A program made the translations under genes and the position numbers. Shown piece by piece: positions 8,162-15,914 of a stretch of DNA of 36,439 nucleotides (positions within the stretch are counted from its first letter, which is position 1; the number at the start of each line of letters is the position of its first letter). Source of the DNA: Sphingobacteriales bacterium (GTDB lineage: Bacteria > Bacteroidota > Bacteroidia > Sphingobacteriales > Sphingobacteriaceae); assembly GCA_014763615.1 (NCBI GenBank), contig JACXVB010000028.1, positions 1-36,439 of the forward strand, written 5' to 3'. The notes under the pieces are model-generated. The model was given only the letters and a program-made list of their open reading frames with translations, had not been told where the DNA came from and ran no database searches.

Positions 8162-9871
8162 TTAATCTTCTAATTTTTTTAATTCTGCTTTCACAAAGTC
8201 AACTAACTTGCTGATGTAAGCAGCACTAAAATCAAATTTGATGCCGGCGGTTTCGTAAATGGTCCTCATGTCTTTAGTGTATCCCAATTTTAATGCTGCC
8301 ATATAATTGGCTAAACCTTTTTCAGGATTTTCTTTATAGTTCTTCCAAACGGCAATAGCACCCAATTGTGCAATTCCGTACTCTATGTAATAAAATGGCA
8401 CTTCAAAAATGTGTAGTTGTTTTTGCCAAAGATTTGCTAAAGCTTCTTGATGTTCTGTCCAATCTACAAAGTTAGCTCCAAACCGAGAGAAAATTTCTGT
8501 CCAAGCTTTGGTTCTTTGCTCGGTGGTGTGATTTGGATGGGTATAAATCCAATGCTGAAAAGCATCCACCACAGCTACCCAAGGTAAAGTTTTTAAAACG
8601 TCTCTTAACTGATAACGTTTTGCTCTTTTTAACTCTTCCTCATCTTTAAAAAACTCATCCCAATGGTCCATAGAAATTAATTCCATACTCATGGATGCGA
8701 GTTCAGCCACTTCAGAAGGGCAATGTTTAAAATCATTTAGTTCTAAATCGGCAGTTAAAAAAGTATGAACCGCATGACCACCTTCGTGAACCATGGTGGT
8801 TAAATCTCTGAATGAGTTTGCCGAGTTCATGAAAATGAAAGGTGCTCCAGTTTCTGATAATGGATAGTTGTAACCACCTGGCGCTTTCCCTTTACGGCTT
8901 TCTACATCAAAAAGACCGTTTTCTTTCATGATTGCTAAACGAGAGCCCAAATAAGGATTCAGTTTGTTGAAGCAGGTGATGGATTTATCAATCAGCTCTG
9001 CGCCATTATTAAAAGGTTTCAAAGCTGCTTTTCCTGAAGTATCCACTTCAGTATCCCAAGGTTTTAAACTTTTTAAACCTAATAAGCTTTTGCGTTCTTC
9101 GGCTTGTTCTGCCAAAACTGGAACAATTACTTTGGCAATGGCATCATGAAAATCAAAACAATCTTGCGGTGTATAGTCAAATCGGCCTAAAGCCTGAAAC
9201 ATATAATCTCTGAAATTATCAAAACCAGCGTTTTGTGCTACTTGATGTCTTAAAGTTTTGAGTTTGTTAAATAGTTCGTCTAACTGGTCTTTATCTGCTA
9301 ATCTTCTGGCGGTGATGCTTTCCCAAGCTTCTTGTCTTTTAGCTCGATCTAAATCTTTTAGAAAATTAGCGGCTTGCTCTAAAGTGTATTCTTGTCCGTT
9401 TAAAGTAACCGACATGGCGCCGGTAATCCCTTGATACTTTTGCTGCTCAACCTGTAATTCGGTTTGTAAAGGGATATTTTCTTCTCTGAAGAGTTCCAGA
9501 GCTTTTTTCACTCCACGTAAGTAAATAAAATATTTATCCCGATCTAAATCTTTAACATAAGGCGAATCGACCAATTTCTTATTTAATTCATTACCAATGG
9601 GAGCAATTTTAGGCTCAATTTCCATGGCAAAATACTGGAAAGATTTTACCAAATCTTCATTGGCGGTATCGCAACTCATTTTGATGTATCGCCAAGCAAA
9701 ATCTTCTTCCAAAGCTGCTTCTACTTCACTTTTATCTTTTAACCACTTTTCTAAACCATCAACAGAAGTAATTTCTCTATTCAATAGCTCGTTAAAAATG
9801 GGTTCTAAAACAGGCCATTCTATAGTTAGGTCTTTTGGAAGATAACTTCTTTTTGCTTTCTCTAAAATCAT
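8162..9871 (-). CDS. M3 family oligoendopeptidase
   Basis: A 569-residue cytoplasmic zinc peptidase of the M3B (PepF-like) group, which trims oligopeptides. The zinc and catalytic motif HEGGH lies at residues 362-366. The third ligand is probably E390, within VAELAS, as in the PepF form AEIAST. There is no signal peptide. The all-helical layout and length fit the family, which is usually 560-600 residues. Its ATG overlaps the stop of the upstream ubiA-like gene by 4 nt (ATGA on the minus strand), so it is the last gene of an engB-ubiA-peptidase operon. No hairpin terminator is evident beyond its stop. Confidence 0.93.
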   Translation of the reverse strand: MILEKAKRSYLPKDLTIEWPVLEPIFNELLNREITSVDGLEKWLKDKSEVEAALEEDFAWRYIKMSCDTANEDLVKSFQYFAMEIEPKIAPIGNELNKKLVDSPYVKDLDRDKYFIYLRGVKKALELFREENIPLQTELQVEQQKYQGITGAMSVTLNGQEYTLEQAANFLKDLDRAKRQEAWESITARRLADKDQLDELFNKLKTLRHQVAQNAGFDNFRDYMFQALGRFDYTPQDCFDFHDAIAKVIVPVLAEQAEERKSLLGLKSLKPWDTEVDTSGKAALKPFNNGAELIDKSITCFNKLNPYLGSRLAIMKENGLFDVESRKGKAPGGYNYPLSETGAPFIFMNSANSFRDLTTMVHEGGHAVHTFLTADLELNDFKHCPSEVAELASMSMELISMDHWDEFFKDEEELKRAKRYQLRDVLKTLPWVAVVDAFQHWIYTHPNHTTEQRTKAWTEIFSRFGANFVDWTEHQEALANLWQKQLHIFEVPFYYIEYGIAQLGAIAVWKNYKENPEKGLANYMAALKLGYTKDMRTIYETAGIKFDFSAAYISKLVDFVKAELKKLED

Positions 9872-10728
9872 AATTGTGTACGGTAATAAATATCAAATAA
9901 AAAACAGATGGCAAATGCCACAGAGGCAATGCCGTTGGTAGTCATAAAGGCAAAATTTACTTTGCTTAAATCGTTAGGTTTTACCAGTTGATGCTGATAA
10001 ATCAACATCCCGATAAAAATGGCTAATCCTAAAAAGTAGGGCCAACTTAAAGGTGTTAAAAATAGGGGTGCAATGACAAAAGCTGCGGCTAAAACATGTA
10101 AGATGTTGCTCACCATTAAGGCATTCTTTTTACCTAAATAGGAGGGAATAGAATGTAAATTTTCTGCTCTATCAAAATCTTCGTCTTGCAAAGCGTAGAT
10201 GATATCAAAACCGCTTACCCAACATAAAACGGCTAAGGAGAAGAGAACAGGTAAAGTGGCAAATGCTCCGGTAACCACTAAATAAGCACCAATGGGGGCT
10301 AATGATAATCCTAAACCTAAAACCAAATGACATAAAGCAGTAAATCTTTTGGTAAGACTATAGCCTAAAACTACCAATAAAGCAACTGGTGAAAGGAAAA
10401 AACATAAAGAATTAATAAACCAAGTGGCAGCGATAAAAAGCAAACAATTAATAATGGTAAAAGTTAAAGCATTTTTGGCCGAAATTCTTCCGGCAGGAAT
10501 ATCGCGTTGTTTTGTTCTTGGGTTTTTTGCATCAATATCTCTATCTAAATATCGGTTAAATGCCATTGCCGAATTTCTCGCAAAAACCATACATAAAATC
10601 ATTAGGCCTAATTTTAACCAAGAAAAACTTGCTCCGGTAGTGTTGATAGCCAAGAAAAAGCCAATAAAGGCAAAAGGCATTGCAAAAATGGTATGCGAAA
10701 ATGTGACTAATGAAAGATATTTTTTCAT
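9868..10728 (-). CDS. ubiA: UbiA-family prenyltransferase (MqnP-like, menaquinone pathway)
   Basis: A 286-residue integral membrane prenyltransferase with about nine helices. The first aspartate-rich motif is N58-RYL-D62-RDI-D66, followed by NPRT and RDIPAGRIS. The second is DEDFDRAENLHSIP near 183-196. These bind the Mg-diphosphate of the polyprenyl donor. The wording ARNSAMAFNR and RFTALCHLVLGLGLSLAPIGA resembles MqnP, the UbiA-like enzyme of the futalosine route to menaquinone, more than ubiquinone-pathway UbiA. Bacteroidota make menaquinone, which agrees. ubiE, needed in the last methylation step, lies across the divergent promoter region. The family is certain; MqnP rather than UbiA function is inferred. 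Confidence 0.88.
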   Translation of the reverse strand: MKKYLSLVTFSHTIFAMPFAFIGFFLAINTTGASFSWLKLGLMILCMVFARNSAMAFNRYLDRDIDAKNPRTKQRDIPAGRISAKNALTFTIINCLLFIAATWFINSLCFFLSPVALLVVLGYSLTKRFTALCHLVLGLGLSLAPIGAYLVVTGAFATLPVLFSLAVLCWVSGFDIIYALQDEDFDRAENLHSIPSYLGKKNALMVSNILHVLAAAFVIAPLFLTPLSWPYFLGLAIFIGMLIYQHQLVKPNDLSKVNFAFMTTNGIASVAFAICFLFDIYYRTQL

Positions 10729-10743
10729 CGCTAAAAATGAAAC

Positions 10744-11367
10744 TTATTCTGGTTGCTTAAATTCTGGAATCTCGAAATGCTGATTAATTTCATCAATTAA
10801 GTGAAGAACATCATCTCTACCCAATTGGTTTTCAGCGGAGGTTAAAATCATTTGTGGCACTTCCTCAAAAAAAGCTAATAACGCTTTTTTAAATTTAGCC
10901 ATATTTTGTTGAGATTTTGGAGCACCTTGTTTATCCGCTTTGGTAAAAATCAGAAAAAAAGGAATTCCTCTCTCGCCCAAAGAACAGCAAAAATCGATAT
11001 CAATTTTTTGAGGCTCCAAACGGCTATCAATCAAAACGAAAACACATTGCAGATTTTCTCTTTTCTCCAGATAATGTCTGATAAATTTTGCCCAGTCTTC
11101 CCGGTTGCTTTTAGAACTTTTAGCATAACCGTATCCGGGTAAATCTACAATGTACCAGCTTTCATTGATTAAAAAGTGATTGATAAGTTGTGTTTTTCCC
11201 GGCTTTTGCGAGGTTTTGGCTAGTCCTTTTACATTAACCAACATGTTAATTAAGGATGATTTCCCTACGTTAGAACGCCCAATAAACGCATATTCCGGCA
11301 AAACCGGAAGAGGTAATTTGCTGATTTTGGTATTGCTAACTGTAAATACTGCCGATTTGATAATCAT
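10744..11367 (-). CDS. engB: Ribosome biogenesis GTP-binding protein EngB (YihA/YsxC)
   Basis: A 207-residue cytoplasmic GTPase required for assembly of the 50S ribosomal subunit. The P-loop is GRSNVGKS at residues 30-37. It is followed by the switch I segment with KPGKTQ, the G3 motif in DLPGYGYAK, and the G4 motif TKAD. Length and motif order are those of EngB/YihA. It is the first gene of a leftward operon with the prenyltransferase (15-nt gap) and the M3 peptidase. A TAACTTTG box ends only 5 nt before the ATG, so the mRNA may be leaderless. Confidence 0.96.
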   Translation of the reverse strand: MIIKSAVFTVSNTKISKLPLPVLPEYAFIGRSNVGKSSLINMLVNVKGLAKTSQKPGKTQLINHFLINESWYIVDLPGYGYAKSSKSNREDWAKFIRHYLEKRENLQCVFVLIDSRLEPQKIDIDFCCSLGERGIPFFLIFTKADKQGAPKSQQNMAKFKKALLAFFEEVPQMILTSAENQLGRDDVLHLIDEINQHFEIPEFKQPE

Positions 11368-11371
11368 CTTG

Positions 11372-11379
11372 CAAAGTTA
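11372..11379 (-). promoter_or_regulatory. -7 box of engB, immediately before the start codon
   Basis: On the minus strand TAACTTTG matches TAnnTTTG exactly and is followed by CAAG and then ATG. With transcription starting a few bases after the box, the message would begin at or next to the start codon. A clear -33 TTTG is not seen. Confidence 0.5.
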
Positions 11380-11489
11380 GTTTTTTAGTTTGTTTTGTTC
11401 AGGTTGTTCATTGAGATGAAAAACAATTCTTCAAATAACAAGTTAATTATCAAATTTTCAAATCAGCACATCTTTCCCAAAGGGATACC

Positions 11490-11519
11490 TTTGGTACAAA
11501 TTCACAAATCGTATATTTG
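11490..11519 (+). promoter_or_regulatory. Promoter of ubiE-porT
   Basis: TTTG (11490-11493) and TATATTTG (11512-11519) are separated by 18 nt. This is a full match to the Bacteroidota primary-sigma consensus TTTG-N17-23-TAnnTTTG. The ubiE ATG at 11529 is only 9 nt beyond the box, so the leader is absent or a few bases long. This also rules out the in-frame TTG at 11517, which lies inside the box. Confidence 0.68.
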
Positions 11520-11528
11520 CGCAACATT

Positions 11529-12260
11529 ATGGCAGAAAACGTAACTCCGTATAAAAATCAGGATGCTTCTAAGAAAGAACAGGTGGCAACCATGTTCAAT
11601 AATATTTCTAAAACTTATGATTTCCTAAATCATTTTCTGTCTTTAGGGATTGATATTATTTGGAGAAAAAAGGCGATTAAAGAATTGCTGAAAGACCATC
11701 CTCAACACATTTTAGATGTTGCTACCGGAACGGGTGATTTTGCTTTTGAAGCACTAGAAATATTGAAGCCGAAAAAAATTATTGGTGTAGATATTTCTCA
11801 AGGAATGTTGAATATCGCCGATGAAAAAATTATCAAAAGAAAAAAATCTGATGTTTTTGAAGTTCGTTTAGGCGATTCTGAAAAACTATTGTTTGATGCC
11901 GATACTTTCGATGCCGTTACGGTAGCTTATGGCGTTCGTAATTTCGAAAATTTAGAAAAGGGCATTGCCGATATGTTGAGAGTGCTAAAGCCCGGAGGAA
12001 AAGCCGTAATTTTAGAGTTTTCTAAGCCCAAAGTGTTTCCAATTAAGCAGTTGTATAACTTTTATTTTCATTACATCACACCCACTGTGGGTAAACTGTT
12101 TTCTAAAGATGCTAGTGCTTATTCTTATTTACCAGAATCTGTAAATGCTTTCCCGGATGGAAAAAGGTTCACTGATTTAATGGATAAAGTAGGGTACAAG
12201 AATACCAAATGCCGACCCTTAGCGTTTGGAATTTGTTCCATCTATACCGGTATTAAATGA
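11529..12260 (+). CDS. ubiE: Demethylmenaquinone methyltransferase UbiE/MenG
   Basis: A 243-residue class I SAM-dependent methyltransferase that makes the C-methylation of demethylmenaquinone, the last step of menaquinone synthesis. SAM motif I is LDVATGTGDFAFEA near residues 61-74, followed by GVDISQGML. The family signature AYGVRNFENLEKG is followed by MLRVLKPGGKAVILEFSKP. The ATG at 11529 gives MAENVTPYK. The earlier TTG is rejected because it is part of the promoter box. The stop overlaps the porT start by 4 nt (ATGA), so the two are coupled, as is also known for porT/sprT loci in other Bacteroidota. It complements the divergent prenyltransferase operon. Confidence 0.96.
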   Translation: MAENVTPYKNQDASKKEQVATMFNNISKTYDFLNHFLSLGIDIIWRKKAIKELLKDHPQHILDVATGTGDFAFEALEILKPKKIIGVDISQGMLNIADEKIIKRKKSDVFEVRLGDSEKLLFDADTFDAVTVAYGVRNFENLEKGIADMLRVLKPGGKAVILEFSKPKVFPIKQLYNFYFHYITPTVGKLFSKDASAYSYLPESVNAFPDGKRFTDLMDKVGYKNTKCRPLAFGICSIYTGIK

Positions 12261-13018
12261 TAAAAAGCTTAATTTTTTACTTTTTACTTATTTTACTTTT
12301 AACTTCTAAATTATTTGCACAAGGTAATTACGGTGGCGGTGTTGACGACCAAAACTTACATTTTGGTTTCAGTTTTCAATATGTTAATTCTGAATATAAA
12401 ATTCAGAAAACAGCTCATTGGAGAGCTCCTTTTTTTGAGGATGGCAAACAAGTGACGGATTCTGTTACAAGCATCCGTTCTATTGCCAATCCAGGTTTCG
12501 GGATTGGATTTGTGTCTGATTTATATATCACACCAAACTTAGATTTAAGGTTTACGCCAAGTTTAGTTTTTGCGGATCGGATTATTGATTATCAATACAA
12601 AGATGGTGCAACGATAGATCAAGCTGGGGTGCAATCTCCGGATGGTTTCACCAGAAGAACGGTACAATCCACTATGGCAGAGTTGCCGCTTTCTATCAAA
12701 CTAAAATCAGACAGAAGAAATAATTTTAGAGCTTATTTATTAGCCGGAGCTAAATATGGTATTGATATTGGCTCTAAAAGTAAAACTGATGATAAAGGTG
12801 AAATCGCCATCAATAAATTTCTGAAAAACTCAAAAGGCATTTTGTCTTATGAAATTGGTATTGGGTTCGATTTATATTTCGAATACTTTAAACTTACTCC
12901 AGAAATTAAATTAAGTAACTCGGTAAATAGCATCATCAAAAGAGATGATACGCCTTATGCTAACCCTATTGAGAAGCTCTTTCTCAGAAATTTTGTTTTT
13001 AGTCTTTACTTCGAATAG
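12257..13018 (+). CDS. porT: PorT/SprT family outer-membrane beta-barrel protein
   Basis: A 253-residue predicted outer-membrane barrel. A signal peptide (residues 1-21, ending FAQ) precedes alternating hydrophobic strands such as NLHFGFSFQYV, GIGFVSDLYI and FKLTPEIKLSNSV, and the protein ends in an aromatic strand, LRNFVFSLYFE. The central RRNNFRAYLLAGAKYGIDI is typical of PorT. PorT of Porphyromonas gingivalis and SprT of Flavobacterium johnsoniae are needed for type IX protein secretion. In the latter the gene also sits directly after ubiE, as here (4-nt overlap). The position makes the assignment stronger than sequence alone. Other type IX core genes (gldKLMN, sov/sprA) are not in this window. 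Confidence 0.82.
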   Translation: MIKSLIFYFLLILLLTSKLFAQGNYGGGVDDQNLHFGFSFQYVNSEYKIQKTAHWRAPFFEDGKQVTDSVTSIRSIANPGFGIGFVSDLYITPNLDLRFTPSLVFADRIIDYQYKDGATIDQAGVQSPDGFTRRTVQSTMAELPLSIKLKSDRRNNFRAYLLAGAKYGIDIGSKSKTDDKGEIAINKFLKNSKGILSYEIGIGFDLYFEYFKLTPEIKLSNSVNSIIKRDDTPYANPIEKLFLRNFVFSLYFE

Positions 13019-13054
13019 TCTTAAATTATTCTTAAATTTTATAAAATTGTATCC

Positions 13055-13816
13055 ATGTCTAAAATAGTATTAATCACAGGAGCGAGCTCCGGAATTGGAA
13101 AAGCTTGTGCACAAGTATATGCCGAAAATCAGTTTAACCTAGTTATTACCGGTCGTAGGGCCGAAAAATTAAACGCTTTAAAAGCAGAATTGGAGCAAAA
13201 ATATAGCGTAAAAGTGATGACTCTTGTTTTTGATGTGAGAGAAAGAGCTATCGTAGAAAGGGAACTAACAGCTTTACCAGAAGATTGGAAAAAGGTTGAT
13301 ATTTTAATTAATAATGCAGGGTTGAGTCAAGGCCTAGACCCGATACAAAATGGAAGTTTTGATGATTGGGACACTATGATTGATACCAACGTAAAAGGAC
13401 TTTTATATGTGAGTAAAATTGTTTCTAATTGGATGATTGCACAGAAGAGTGGTCATATTATCAATATTGGTTCTATTGCAGCTAAAGAAGTTTATGCCAA
13501 CGGTAATGTTTATTGTGCCAGTAAACACGCAGTAGATGCCCTCAATAAAGCCATGAGAATAGATTTATTACCTTACGGTATTAAAGTTACAGGTATTCAT
13601 CCAGGGGCTGTAGAAACAGAATTTTCTGTTGTTCGTTTCCACGGAGATGAAACCAAAGCCGCAAAAGTTTATGAAGGATATGAACCTTTGGTAGCACAAG
13701 ATATTGCCGAAACTATATTTTTTACTACAAGTAGGCCAGCTCATGTAAATATTAATGATTTGGTAATCATGCCTACAGCTCAAGCATCAGCTTTTTATTG
13801 GAATAAAAACAGTTAA
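13055..13816 (+). CDS. SDR family NADP-dependent oxidoreductase (YdfG-like)
   Basis: A 253-residue short-chain dehydrogenase. TGASSGIG lies at residues 8-15, NNAG near 88-91, and the catalytic serine is in INIGSIAAKEVYANGNVYCASKHA, shown here in parts: the Ser of GSIA, the Tyr of VYCASK and the following Lys. The phrase VYCASKHAVDALNKAMRIDLLPYGIKVTGIHPGAVETEFS places it with YdfG-type 3-hydroxy-acid or L-allo-threonine dehydrogenases, which use NADP. It starts 36 nt after porT and may be read from the ubiE promoter. Substrate is uncertain; serine and 3-hydroxypropionate-like compounds are family precedents. Confidence 0.87.
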   Translation: MSKIVLITGASSGIGKACAQVYAENQFNLVITGRRAEKLNALKAELEQKYSVKVMTLVFDVRERAIVERELTALPEDWKKVDILINNAGLSQGLDPIQNGSFDDWDTMIDTNVKGLLYVSKIVSNWMIAQKSGHIINIGSIAAKEVYANGNVYCASKHAVDALNKAMRIDLLPYGIKVTGIHPGAVETEFSVVRFHGDETKAAKVYEGYEPLVAQDIAETIFFTTSRPAHVNINDLVIMPTAQASAFYWNKNS

Positions 13817-13904
13817 TTGAATTTTGTTAGTAAAGCATTCAACTATTTTGTAAATTTTGCGCTAGGTTAGGCTAAAATTTAAGTTCATTTATCAATTAAA
13901 TACA

Positions 13905-14357
13905 ATGTCGTTAGAAAATACCATCAATCAAGATATTAAAACCGCCATGTTAGCCAAAGAAGAAGCTACATTAAGAGGTTTGAGAGCCATAAAATCTGCT
14001 TTGCTTTTAGCTAAAACAGAAAAAGGTGCATCAGAAGGATTGAGCGAAGAAACAGAAATTAAAGTTCTGCAGAAATTAGTAAAACAACGTAGAGAATCTG
14101 CGGATATTTATCTTGCCCAAAACCGTCAGGATTTATACCAAATAGAAGCGGAAGAAATAGAAGTCATTGAAAAATATTTACCCAAGCAATTGAGTGCAGA
14201 GGAGTTAACCGCATATATTAAAGCTTTGATAGAGAAATTGCAGGTAAGCTCTGTAAAAGAAATGGGTAAAATAATGGGCGTAGCCAATAAAGAATTAGCA
14301 GGCAAAGCCGATGGAAAAGCAATTTCTGAAACTATTAAATCACTTTTAGCATCATAA
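13905..14357 (+). CDS. GatB/YqeY domain-containing protein
   Basis: A 150-residue free-standing YqeY protein. The N-terminal helical part holds LRGLRAIKSALLLAKTEKG. The middle KLVKQRRESADIYLAQNRQDL and EIEVIEKYLPKQLS are standard for the family, and the C-terminal part (about 95-150, with MGKIMGVANKELAGKADGK) matches the tail domain of GatB that binds tRNA in the amidotransferase. A role linked to tRNA or aminoacyl-tRNA is commonly supposed but not proven. No gatA or gatC is nearby. A degenerate -7 box may lie at about 13851 (TAAATTTTG). Confidence 0.9.
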   Translation: MSLENTINQDIKTAMLAKEEATLRGLRAIKSALLLAKTEKGASEGLSEETEIKVLQKLVKQRRESADIYLAQNRQDLYQIEAEEIEVIEKYLPKQLSAEELTAYIKALIEKLQVSSVKEMGKIMGVANKELAGKADGKAISETIKSLLAS

Positions 14358-14376
14358 AATTCTTTTAGCAACAAGC

Positions 14377-14407
14377 TTTAATCGTATTTTTATTCACGAT
14401 ATATTTG
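14377..14407 (+). promoter_or_regulatory. Probable promoter of the hydrolase-nadK-uppS-bamA operon
   Basis: TATATTTG (14400-14407) is an exact TAnnTTTG box. TTTA (14377-14380), one base from the TTTG element, lies 19 nt upstream. The first ATG is at 14479, giving a leader of about 65 nt. No other good promoter is visible before the long run of tightly spaced genes that follows. Confidence 0.52.
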
Positions 14408-14478
14408 TTTTTATACTAAAATTAAAAACAGACTATTAAATTAGCATTTCAACTTAAGCAGGATTTTGGTGATATTTT

Positions 14479-15240
14479 ATGGAGTATATAATTAAAGAAG
14501 AGAACGATTTTAGATACATTGAAGAGGGAGAAGGAGAGGTTTTGCTATTACTCCATGGCTTGATGGGTGCTTTAAGTAACTGGGAAAAGGTAATTGAGGA
14601 ATTTAAAGGAGAGTACAAGGTAGTGATTCCGATGCTCCCGATTTATGATTTGCCTTTGCTTACTACGGGTGTAAAAACTTTGGCAAAATACGTTCATAAG
14701 TTTGTAAAGTATAAAAAATATCAACAATTTACGCTACTTGGTAATTCTTTAGGAGGGCATGTAGGGTTGATATATACTTTATCTCATCAAGAATATGTTA
14801 AATCTTTGGTCTTAACAGGTAGCTCCGGTTTGTATGAGAATTCTTTTGGGGGCTCGTTCCCTAAAAGAGAGAGTTATGATTTTATCAAAGAAAAAGTAGA
14901 ATACACTTTTTATGATCCTGAAACGGCTACCAAAGAATTGATTGATGAAGTTTACCAAACGGTAAATGATAGAAATAAAGTGATTAGAATTTTAGCGATG
15001 GCAAAATCAGCTATCAGACATAATATGTCTAAAGATTTGTCTAAAATTAAAATTCCAGTAGCTTTGATATGGGGTAAAAATGATAAAATTACTCCACCAG
15101 AAGTCGCAGAAGAATTCCATTTATTACTTCCCGACTCTGAATTAACATGGATAGATCATTGTGGCCATGCCCCAATGATGGAACATCCAGAAGAATTTAA
15201 TAGCATTCTTCGTAAATTTTTGAAGAAAAACAATATTTAA
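14479..15240 (+). CDS. Alpha/beta hydrolase
   Basis: A 253-residue alpha/beta-hydrolase-fold enzyme. The oxyanion region is LLHGLMGALSNWEKV, the nucleophile elbow is GNS90LGGH, the acid is D202 in WGKNDKITP, and the base is H230 in DHCGHAPMMEHPEEF. The triad is therefore complete. There is no signal peptide, so it acts in the cytoplasm. It may be an esterase or a haloalkane- or epoxide-type hydrolase; the substrate cannot be read from the sequence. Its TAA shares one base with the ATG of the CBS gene (TAATG), so the two are coupled. This pair heads the operon that continues through nadK to the Skp-like genes. Confidence 0.9.
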   Translation: MEYIIKEENDFRYIEEGEGEVLLLLHGLMGALSNWEKVIEEFKGEYKVVIPMLPIYDLPLLTTGVKTLAKYVHKFVKYKKYQQFTLLGNSLGGHVGLIYTLSHQEYVKSLVLTGSSGLYENSFGGSFPKRESYDFIKEKVEYTFYDPETATKELIDEVYQTVNDRNKVIRILAMAKSAIRHNMSKDLSKIKIPVALIWGKNDKITPPEVAEEFHLLLPDSELTWIDHCGHAPMMEHPEEFNSILRKFLKKNNI

Positions 15241-15902
15241 TGATCGCGGGCGACTTGATTTCTGATGTTATACCACCATTAAAAACTTCTGATACGATAC
15301 AGAAAGTTTTTAATCGTATGGCAGAACTCAAGGTAAGCCATCTCCCCATCGTAAATAATCAACAATTTCTCGGACTTATTTCAGAGGATGATATGGTAGA
15401 AGTTATTGATGAGGATACTCCAATAGGCGCTTTACATCTCAGTGCAGCACAACCTTATGTACTTGATAAACAGCATATCTATGAGGTGATTAGATTGTTT
15501 TACGAGCAAAAGTTAAGTGTGGTGCCCGTTTTAAATGAAAAGATGAATTATTTAGGGTTAATCTCCTCTCAATCTCTCACAGAGTTTTTTGCCAAAATTA
15601 CCGCTGTATCCAGCCCAGGTGGAATTATTGTGCTAGAAATCAATCATCGAGATAATTCATTAGCTCACATTGCGCAGATTGTAGAATCTGAAAATGCCCA
15701 AATCTTAAGTTCATATACCCATAGCAAGCCAGATTCCACTAAAATGGAAGTTACCTTAAAAGTGAACAAAACAGACATCAGTCAAATTGTGGCTTCATTT
15801 CTAAGGTATGAATATGTGGTTTTAGCCACTTTTAACAATTCTGATAAAAACGAAGGTATTTCTGATCGTTTTGATTCTTTAATGAACTATTTGAGTTTTT
15901 AA
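15240..15902 (+). CDS. CBS-domain protein with C-terminal ACT-like region
   Basis: A 220-residue cytoplasmic protein. Two CBS repeats fill residues about 1-125 (AGDLISDVIPPLKTSDTIQK, with VSHLPIVNNQQFLGLIS, and then LSVVPVLNEKMNYLGLIS). Such pairs bind adenosine nucleotides. Residues about 135-215 look like an ACT-type fold (GGIIVLEINHRDNSLAHIAQ). No catalytic domain is present, so it is likely a sensor or regulatory partner. It overlaps the hydrolase stop by 1 nt and precedes nadK by 12 nt. A link with NAD kinase is suggested only by position. Confidence 0.88.
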   Translation: MIAGDLISDVIPPLKTSDTIQKVFNRMAELKVSHLPIVNNQQFLGLISEDDMVEVIDEDTPIGALHLSAAQPYVLDKQHIYEVIRLFYEQKLSVVPVLNEKMNYLGLISSQSLTEFFAKITAVSSPGGIIVLEINHRDNSLAHIAQIVESENAQILSSYTHSKPDSTKMEVTLKVNKTDISQIVASFLRYEYVVLATFNNSDKNEGISDRFDSLMNYLSF

Positions 15903-15914
15903 ATCATCCTTTAC

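Noticed and set aside
10424-10783. 119-codon rightward frame antisense to the prenyltransferase gene
   Set aside because: It lies wholly opposite clear coding sequence and shows no family motif; it is a shadow of the real gene.
11517-11528. Earlier TTG start for ubiE
   Set aside because: The TTG is part of the TATATTTG promoter box; the mRNA would begin after it.
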